64,000 nt of DNA from Sorghum bicolor (lineage: Eukaryota > Streptophyta > Magnoliopsida > Poales > Poaceae). The DNA lies in contig NC_012874.2 in NCBI RefSeq assembly GCF_000003195.3, forward strand, positions 4,495,001 through 4,559,000, written 5' to 3'. Made by a program: the position numbers and the translations under genes. How positions within the stretch are numbered: the first letter of the stretch is position 1; each line of letters begins with the position of its first letter. A model generated the notes under the pieces. The model was given only the letters and a program-made list of their open reading frames with translations, did no database searches and had not been told where the DNA came from. This document shows, in pieces, positions 56,724-64,000 of the stretch.

Positions 56724-56857
56724 GGCCTTGTTTAGTTCCAAAATTTTTGGCAAAATGAGCACTGTAGCAATTTCGTTTGTATTTGACAAATATTGTTCAA
56801 TCATGGACTAACTAGGCTCAAAAGATTCGTCTCGTCAATTCTGACTAAACTGTGCAA
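56724..56857. mobile_element. Tourist-like MITE, GGCCTTGTTTA family, truncated copy
   Basis: It starts GGCCTTGTTTAGTTCC after TTA and follows the family to GTCAATTCTGACTAAACTGTG, then stops. The other half is missing. It lies in the presumed first intron of the second gene. The AT-rich DNA at 56858-57113 shows nothing else. Confidence 0.8.
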
Positions 56858-57113
56858 AACTATGAATCGGTTCCCAAACGCAGGCCCACGAGAAATACGT
56901 ACCTCTCGCCAAAACGTACTCCTACATCTACACTTGTTGTAAGCCGATCGACGAAACACATGCGCTCACGAAACGTACACTTTTTAAAAATCAAACAATT
57001 CAAAATTTTTATGACATTTCTATAAAAGATATAAATATTATTAGATTAATTATTTATATATTTTTATACTATAAATTTACTTGAGACAATTAAAAACCTT
57101 GTTTTGTATCCAG

Positions 57114-57944
57114 TGTTGTAATTAGTTAGTAGGGATAGATATTGAGATGAGATGTATAATTTCTATTTTATAATTTATCTTTTGTATTATATAATTTATA
57201 TGATATAATTTATCCTATGTTGTAATTAGTTAGTAGGGATAGATATTGAGATGAGATGTATAATTTCTATTTTATAATTTATCTTTTGTATTATATAATT
57301 TATATGATATAATTTATCCTATGTTGTAATTAGTTAGTAGGGATAGATATTGAGATGAGATGTATAATTTCTATTTTATAATTTATCTTTTGTATTATAT
57401 AATTTATATGATATAATTTATCATGTGTTGTAATTAGTTTGTGGGGATAGATATTGAGATGAGATGTATAATTTCTATTTTATAATTTATCTTTTGTATT
57501 ATATAATTTATATGATATAATTTATCATGTGTTGTAATTAGTTTGTGGGGATAGATATTAAGATGAGATGTATAATTTTTATTTTATAGTTTATCTTTTG
57601 TATTATATAATTTATTTGATATAATTTATCATGTGTTGTAATTAGTTTGTGGGGATAGATATTGAGATGAGATGTATAATTTTATTTTATAGTTTATCTT
57701 TTGTATTATATAATTTATATGATATAATTTATCATGTGTTGTAATTAGTTAGTAGGGATAGATATTGAGATGAGATGTACAATTTGTATTTTATAATTTA
57801 TCTTTTGTATTATATAATTTATATGATATAATTTATCCTATGTTGTAATTAGTTAGTAGGGATAGATATTGAGATGAGATGTATAATTTGTATTTTTTAA
57901 TTTATCTTTTGTATTATATAATTTATATGATATAATTTATCTTA
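57114..57944 (+). repeat. Eight 104-bp tandem repeats
   Basis: Units begin at 57114, 57218, 57322, 57426, 57530, 57634, 57737 and 57841, each starting TGTTGTAATTAGTTNGTNGGG and containing ATTGAGATGAGATGTA and CTTTTGTATTATATAATTTA. The sixth is one base shorter. The array sits in the presumed first intron and stops about 50 bp before the start codon of the second gene. Confidence 0.95.
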
Positions 57945-57996
57945 GTTGTTGTATCGAATATTGTCTAAGTTTTAACACTTGATTAAATTTGCAGAA

Positions 57997-60900
57997 ATGG
58001 CCAATCCGAATGACAACATGGATGATGCAATGATGGACCTAATCAACAGCGGTGCCAATCCAGATCCCCAAGGCGAAGATGATGGGAGTCAATACTTTGT
58101 TGATTATGAAGAACTTATGGGAGACAATCCTGATCAGGTCTATCTACAATCTAGTATATATGTATATATATGAAATTAAAATAAATGACATTTATACTAA
58201 TATATTTATACTTGTTTGTGTAGCCCTCTAAATCGGCGACAACTTCTGAGAAGAGTAGAAAAGTGCGCGGCCCGAAGAAGCCGTTGGAGGGTCGGTACAT
58301 TCTGTCGGAATTCGATGAGGGTACAGGACAAGTACTTGGAGCTTCTAAAAAATTTGTTGCGCACTGTGGCTACCTTGTAAGGGACAGGCTCCCGGTCAGT
58401 GCTCGTGAATGGAGGCAACGGAAAGATAACCCTAATATTAGTTTTGTCTCAGATCGTGACAAGGAATTGATTTGGTAAGATATCCTTCAACATTTCACGC
58501 TCGATACACAGGATGAAGCTTTGAAGGAGAAGGTTAAAATCTGGGCTATGCAGAAGATGGCCAAACAATTTCAGGCTTGGAAGAAGACATTATACAAGAC
58601 TTTTGTTGCACAAGGCCGGACACCAGATTTCACCAACAAGGCCTACGTCAAGTTGAGGCCTTTTTGGGATGAGTTCGTAGAGTTTAAGAACTCAGAAGAG
58701 GGTCAGTCACGGATGATCAAGAATCAAGAAAATGCTAAACAAAAGCAATACCACCATCACTTGGGTTCAGGTGGCTACAGGACTGCTATTCCTAAGTGGC
58801 AAAAGCTGGAACAGGAGATTCTTGGGAGAGGGATCGAACCAGAATCAATGCACTGGCCCGAACGCGCCAAGTATTGGTTCTTTGGTCATGGGGAACCATA
58901 GACCTAGAGACCGGAAAGATAGTGTACGGCGAAAAGCTCGAGAGAGTAGGACAAAGAATGGCCTATGCTAGAGGATTAGTTGAAAGCGGCACCTGGCAGC
59001 CAAATAGAGAAAAGGATGAGCTGACATACGCCCTGGAGACTGCTGAACATGGTGGGCGAACCAGAGGCTATGGGGAGATATCATGGGAGCATGGCTTCCC
59101 TAAAGATAGACCGACTTATAGAAGCCGCCAACGAAAGAAGGAAGAGGAAGCAGAGCGGTTGCATAGGTTGGAGGCAATGGTGATTGAGTCACGCGAAGCA
59201 GCTCGTGAAGCGATAGCGCGAGAGAAAGCGCTTGAAGAGAGAATGAACGAGGAGATCAAAAGACAAGTGCAGATTGCAGTAAGTTCTATACAAGGGCAAA
59301 CTGCATCAGAGCCTAGAGTCAACATTAGCCCCCCCGGTCTGTTGAAAAGTAGTTGCGCTTCCACAGAGATGCCAACTATTCAAGACGACGTGGGGCTGCA
59401 CTTTCCGGTGGATGACATCACTGAGCCTCTGACAACATGTGAGCTGCACATTCCACAGGGGACTGCCACAGTCATGGTTGCTGTCGCTGTTGTAACTCTT
59501 GTCGACCCTACAAGGACACCAAGAATCCATGGGGCGATAATTCCACCTGGATATGCTAGTGTCTCGGTGGATAGAGTTGTCAAAGGCTTCAGTAATGTGC
59601 AGCTTGAGATAGAAGGAGGTGATGGAGAGAAGACTCTAGGAGAAGCAGAGAAGACTTTTATTTATTGGCGCAAGCGCTACATCATTATTCCTGGGGCATC
59701 ACCTAGTAGTCTACCACCACCTCCTCGTCATGAATCTAATCCTAGGTGCGGATGAAAATTGACTATACATTTGTTCACTATATTTATTTTGCATTCTCTT
59801 AGTTAGCGGTTTACTCATATACCTTTTATTTTCACAGGTGGTCACCGACATGTCATAGTGCTGCGGGTGATGACGAGGGAGTGCAAGACATGGCTGCATC
59901 GCCTCGGTCTCCAACGCCACCACCTAGGGCTCCAACACTGCCACCTCGGGCTCCAACACCACCACGTAGAGCTCCAACGCCACCTAGGGCTCCAACGCCG
60001 CCTCCTCGGGCTCCAACACCGTCACCGGCCGCCCCATCGCCTCCACACGTGGCTCCAGCACGAAAGAAGAGGCCGGCCACAAAATCAAATGTGTCGGCCG
60101 CCCCGCCGCCAAAAAAGAAAGCCTCCGAAAAGAAACAAGCTATCATTCCTAAGAAGCTGTCCTATGATCAGATGACTGATGCAGAAATAAATGCTTCAGT
60201 TAAATCAGATGTGGATAGTTTCTTCAAGAAACTTAAGACTGAAAGAGAAGCCAAGCGAAACCCTGAGAAGCCGTACCTCTTACTACGGCCAGAAGATCTA
60301 CGACAAAGGGTTGAGGCTGAACAAAAAAAGAGGCGTGAAGCTCAGAAAGAATCATCATCTTTATCAGACTATGATCGCACTTTAAGAAAATCCATAGAAG
60401 AAGAGAAGAACAAAGAGAAAAGAGCACGCAAGGGTGTAGCACAGCTCGGGGAACAATCAAAGCAATCAGTGCCCCCGCTAGTCATTGGAAATGAATATGG
60501 TTCAAACATTGACGTGCTAGACCAACAGATACCGGCAGATTTAAAAATTGAAGAGCTTGAATTTTTTTTTGCGGAAACTGGTCTTAGCTTAGCCCAAATG
60601 ATAGCGGAGGCACCGATTGAAAGTGCTCCACAAATTGATCATTGGCAGAAGGAATATACATATGGCAAGAGTTTATACAACCCTGCGGCCCTCAGCAAGC
60701 TTGGAACGCAAATGTACATGCTAAACAAATGGTACATGGAAGCGTGTGCCAGAAAAGCTGATGACTATATTTGTGTCCGAATTAGAAACTATCATTACTT
60801 CCGTGGTGATGATATTATTTATGTTCAATTTAATGAGCTACAACAACTATGCCACATGGACGCTCTTGACAAATCTCTAATGAGTTGCTTCTGTCTGTAA

Positions 60901-61891
60901 GTGATTCTTCCTTTCAATAATGTCTCTGTAACTTATCATGTATATATATAACTAATTACAGAAACCCGCTATACATATGCAGAAACATGATGAGGGATCT
61001 CAGAGTTAGAAATGACAAGGAGATTGGATTTGTGGATCCAAATATTGTATTCAAAGACCACAAGACCCCGTATGTTTTATGGAGAACTCAAACGGAGAGA
61101 AATTTATGGAGATTCTTGATCAACCAAAAAGATAAAAGATATATACTCTTTCCCTACAACTTTAAGTAAGTGTCGTTATCGTGTGTACATTCTATTTAAC
61201 TAATTATTCAGATCAATATGAAGATATATACTAATTTTGCCTACATATGCACACAAATGCAGCTTTCATTGGATACTAATTGTCATTGATCTCTGGCAAT
61301 GTCAATTGGTAATCTATGACTCATTGAGAAAACCACAGGATGATTACCAAGAAATGATAGATATTATCCAAGGGTAACTCCGATCTCTATATATTAAATT
61401 CTGCTCTTTTAACTTGGTAATGGATAATTAATAATGATCGTTTTATTGCTAGGGTTTGGGCTGGGTTCGTGCAGAAACACCGTCCAGAGTTGAATGCATC
61501 ACTTTCAAAGCCAACTTACTTCAGTGGGTTCTACGGCAGACACCGGGCAACAATTTGTGTGGCTACTATGTGTGCGAGTTTATGACGGTGTATGCCAAAA
61601 GAACTAATCTTGAGCACCTAAAAGTATGTAACATGTATATATAATAAGTATATTTCATTTATTTGTTGCTATTTAATAAATCCTATCCATACCTCTAACT
61701 TTTTTCTTTAATGTCTATTAAAGGAGATGTGGCTGAAGGAGCAGGTGTTGGATGCGGTGCGCCTAAAAGGAATTCAGGAGACAATCGCAGGATTTCTTAA
61801 CGACCAAGTCCTGGATTCCGGCGGCGAGTGCTACTTCAACCCTCAGGAGCAGATGAAACCAAATAACGATGATCATTTGTACGATGCTTGA
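57997..61891 (+). pseudogene. CACTA 2 second gene: Transposase_24-like region joined to a Ulp1 (C48) protease domain
   Basis: Coding exons: 57997-58137, 58224-59745, 59838-60897, 60963-61165, 61263-61373, 61453-61623 and 61724-61891, all with GT/AG introns and matching phases; with the untranslated exon this makes eight. Order: PKKPLEGRYILSEF start; Transposase_24-like block (WAMQKMAKQFQAWKKTLY, YVKLRPFWDEFVEF, RTRGYGEISWEHGF); coiled coil; DUF8039-like block (GYASVSVDRVVKGF, GDGEKTLGEAEKTFIYWRKRYI); Pro-rich APTPPPRAPTP repeats; basic and coiled-coil linker. The Ulp1 domain has His in FHWILIVIDLW, Asp in YDSLR and Cys in NLCGYYVCEF with an upstream Gln. Defects: TAA at 58476, a 1-bp loss near 58893, and a frame change at about 61500-61545 just before the Cys. 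Ulp1-type proteases cleave SUMO; the role here is unknown. Confidence 0.85.
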
Positions 61892-62157
61892 GTGGTGGAG
61901 ATAAATTGTGTTGTAAATACTTTGTCCGTGAAGCATATGTGTAAATATTTTATTATGGACCTATAGATACATATTATTTATATATATATATATAGTGTTT
62001 TATAGTATATTTATATGTAATCCTTTAAATTATATAAATTATAGGTGCGCGTTCCATAAACTACCAGCAAACAATACGCATTTGAAAATAACAATAACAT
62101 AATTGTAAACCCTAAATGGAAAACCAAATGAAAAGAAAAAGAAAAAAGAAAAAAGTC

Positions 62158-62430
62158 TTTAGTCCCGGTTGGTAGCAACAACCGGGACTAAAAGTGGAGG
62201 CCAGGTGGCACACCCTGGCGCACCTTTTAGTCCCGGTTGCTGTTACCAACCGGGACTAAAGGTGGGACATTTAGTCCCGAAACCTTAGCCCCGGTTCCGT
62301 AGCCGGGACTAAAGGCGCTTACGGCCCACCAACCGGGACTAAAGGTGGGACATTTAGTCCCGAAACCTTAGCCCCGGTTCCGTAGCCGGGACTAAAGGCG
62401 CTTACGGCCCGGGGCTAAAGCCCTTCCCTG
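62158..62430. repeat. Right subterminal repeat array of CACTA 2
   Basis: TTTAGTCCCGGTTGGT-type palindromes are followed by a 69-bp direct duplication (units at about 62262 and 62341: GGTGGGACATTTAGTCCCG...GGCGCTTACGGCCC). The terminal repeat follows. Confidence 0.9.
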
Positions 62431-62441
62431 TACTAGTGATC

Positions 62442-62843
62442 TAAGAATTAATAAAATGAAAGTTCCAAAACCTTGCTTTCTCAGCCACCCAAAAACAATT
62501 GGGAGCAGAACAACACGGCCGACTCCGGATGATGAGGGGATGGCTATTTGCTAGGCACCAATGAGGAACGAGGTGTGGCAATATCAATGGCAGACGACGT
62601 GTGAGAAGAAGAGGAAATGCACAACTGGTAGGGCCGGGCAATGTGGAAACTTAGCGAGTCTCGCGAGATTTTTTTCACCACGAGGAAAGATGGGAATTGA
62701 TGATAAAGAGTTATTATTGGTGGTCCGTTTTTCACTCTCAACAACAAAACCGATTTTGGAGTTGATTTAGTGATTTGTTTGAAGATGTTGTAATCCTTTT
62801 ATAAGTTTGTATTTTGTCAAAAACTTATTTGCAGTAAATTTCA
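62442..62843. other. Flanking DNA, no gene recognised
   Basis: Short open frames on both strands have no family features. Composition is unremarkable. Confidence 0.45.
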
Positions 62844-62844
62844 G

Positions 62845-62998
62845 GTTTGGCTCCCGCGGCGATATGACAATAAACCCCGCACCTTTCTTCACTATGGTTA
62901 GAGGATCGTAGGTAGAAAGGTGTGGGGTTTGTTGTCATATTGCTGCAGGAGTGAAGAAACGTGTGGGGTTTGTTGTCGTATCGCCGCAGGAGCCAAAC
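62845..62998. repeat. Small foldback element
   Basis: GTTTGGCTCCCGCGGCGATA at the left is the inverse of the right end TATCGCCGCAGGAGCCAAAC, with pairing continuing for about 40 bp per arm. Inside, GTGTGGGGTTTGTTGTC and a G-C-GCAGGAG motif are repeated in tandem. It is probably a small MITE; no clear TSD. Confidence 0.65.
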
Positions 62999-64000
62999 TA
63001 GCAGCAGCCCTTCTCCGTTGACCTCAAGACCATGGAGGTGGCGCCTGCAACAGAGGATACAAGGGAAGGGATGACATGCATATCGGTGTGAGTTTCCATG
63101 GCCACCAGTTTTGCAAGTTTGCTTGGATAGATGATGGATTTACTAAATTCATTTATGTTTTTATTGATGAAAAACATAGGTGTTTCTTCAATTTTTGCTT
63201 ATGTTGGTAAATAATATAGATGTAACTTTTTTGATTCCAATGGAGACATCTCTCCCACTTGTGTTTCCTTTTCCCTTGAAAACCCTCCTTGCCGTGTACA
63301 ACGTCTTCTTCAAATCGAACCTATGCACATTGAGGGGGTGCTACCATTCATTGGTTTTAGCTTCCTAGGATCTATTGGACCTCAGCTTTGGGACCTTCTA
63401 AAAGCCAAAAAACTCCCACGAGTTAAAAGCCCAAAAGCTCACTTTGTTGAGGAGCTTCTGGCTATTGGCTTCCTTGAGCTTTTTTTATTTTTGGAAGCTC
63501 CCATAGTTGTTGACGTCCACAAGGTCTTAGGAATCCCAAACAAACAAGTCCCAAGTCTGTATCAAATTAAAATACAACCTTGATAGATTTTGTTTTTCAT
63601 TTGTTCTAAGACATTGAAATATATCATAGCTTTAATTTTTATACTATCTATATGCGAGTAGAGATAGATATCAAGTTCCATGACTTGTTTTGAGGACCCA
63701 TAAATATATATAATTCCAAGGAGTTAGTTGCCATTATTATGTCAAAAACTAATCTATCTGTTGATGAGTATGACAGAGATTTCTCTCAATTTTCACATTG
63801 CAGTTTTCCTCGAGGATTGCACTGATATATGTGTATAGTTGAACATACATTTATTTTGATCAAATTGAATAACTATCTACTTATGATTATGATTTCAGTT
63901 TAAGGATTAATTGAACCATCGCCTGATCCAAGCCCAAATAAAAAATAACTTTTATTTCTACCTAAACTATATAAAAAATGTTGTGGTAAAAATATTATTT
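62999..64000. other. Intergenic DNA to the right edge
   Basis: No gene is recognised. The 100 bp at 63236-63335 resemble 28468-28565. An 86-codon open frame at 63323-63583 has hydrophobic composition but no family features, so it is not called. Confidence 0.45.

Larger units (their letters stand above)
49556..62438 (+). mobile_element. CACTA (En/Spm) DNA transposon 2, TTTAGTCCCGG family, 12,883 bp
   Basis: The left end reads CACCACTATAGAACAGG (one change from the expected CACTACTA start); the right end read inward is CACTAGTACAGGGAAGGG. ATC flanks both sides (49553-49555 and 62439-62441). Both ends carry palindromic TTTAGTCCCGGTTGGT-type arrays. Inside are an intact TNP2 gene, long tandem repeats, an internal third array, and a second gene with a Ulp1-type protease domain. 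It may supply TNP2, but the second gene is damaged. Confidence 0.92.

Noticed and set aside
63323..63583. 86-codon hydrophobic open frame near the right edge
   Set aside because: No start context, domain or splice structure supports it.
1..64000. tRNA, rRNA or bacterial-type operons
   Set aside because: No cloverleaf, rRNA-like block or ribosome-binding-site pattern was seen; the DNA is plant nuclear sequence.

Overview
The window looks like nuclear DNA of a panicoid grass, most likely Sorghum or a close relative in the Andropogoneae. This is inferred from the transposon content: many copies of a GGCCTTGTTTAGTT-ended MITE, CACTA elements with CTTTGCCGAGGGC or TTTAGTCCCGG subterminal repeats, SIRE-type and Hopscotch-like copia elements, and a Tat-lineage gypsy element. 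Species was not tested by any search. Only two ordinary host genes are visible: the 3' end of a ROH1/BYPASS1-like gene at the left edge, and a complete two-exon CC-NBS-LRR resistance gene on the minus strand (14292-17633). Nearly everything else is transposable elements, many with terminal repeats and target-site duplications (TSDs) that can be read directly.

Layout. 1-0.67 kb: ROH1-like gene end. 0.67-8.88 kb: intergenic DNA with Tourist-like MITEs, a foldback element and a short fragment resembling a glycerol-3-phosphate acyltransferase exon. 8885-14003: internally deleted SIRE-type copia element (TSD AAACC), ending about 290 bp past the NLR stop codon. 14.3-17.6 kb: NLR gene. 18883-27413: CACTA element 1 (TSD GAT), with a decayed TNPA-like gene, a TNP2 gene with an internal deletion, and a nested MITE. 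27.4-30.2 kb: a MITE inside a MITE, a diverged copy of DNA also seen near 18.5 kb, and a 5'-truncated LINE with a 15-bp TSD. 30551-47477: minus-strand copia element whose 5' LTR is split by a 12-kb Tat gypsy element (35293-47285, TSD ATAAC). 47.5-49.5 kb: MITE and hAT-type MITE. 49556-62438: CACTA element 2 (TSD ATC), with an open TNP2 reading frame of about 1119 codons and an eight-exon second gene joining a Transposase_24-like region to a Ulp1-type (C48) cysteine protease domain. 62.4-64 kb: a small foldback element and no recognisable gene.

How things fit together. The gypsy element carries gag, protease, RT, two RNase H domains and integrase on the plus strand. On the opposite strand, before its 3' LTR, lies a six-exon gene whose exon phases all agree; both strands are broken by stop codons. 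LTR comparison by eye gives about 4% divergence for the outer copia and about 1.7% for the inner gypsy, consistent with the nesting order. CACTA element 2 is the most complete transposon: its TNP2 frame is open, while its second gene has one stop codon and two apparent frameshifts. I did not find a clearly undescribed system. The items most worth checking are the Ulp1-bearing second gene and duplicated promoter-type arrays of CACTA element 2, the antisense gene of the gypsy element, and the LTR-RT junction of the copia element beside the NLR gene.
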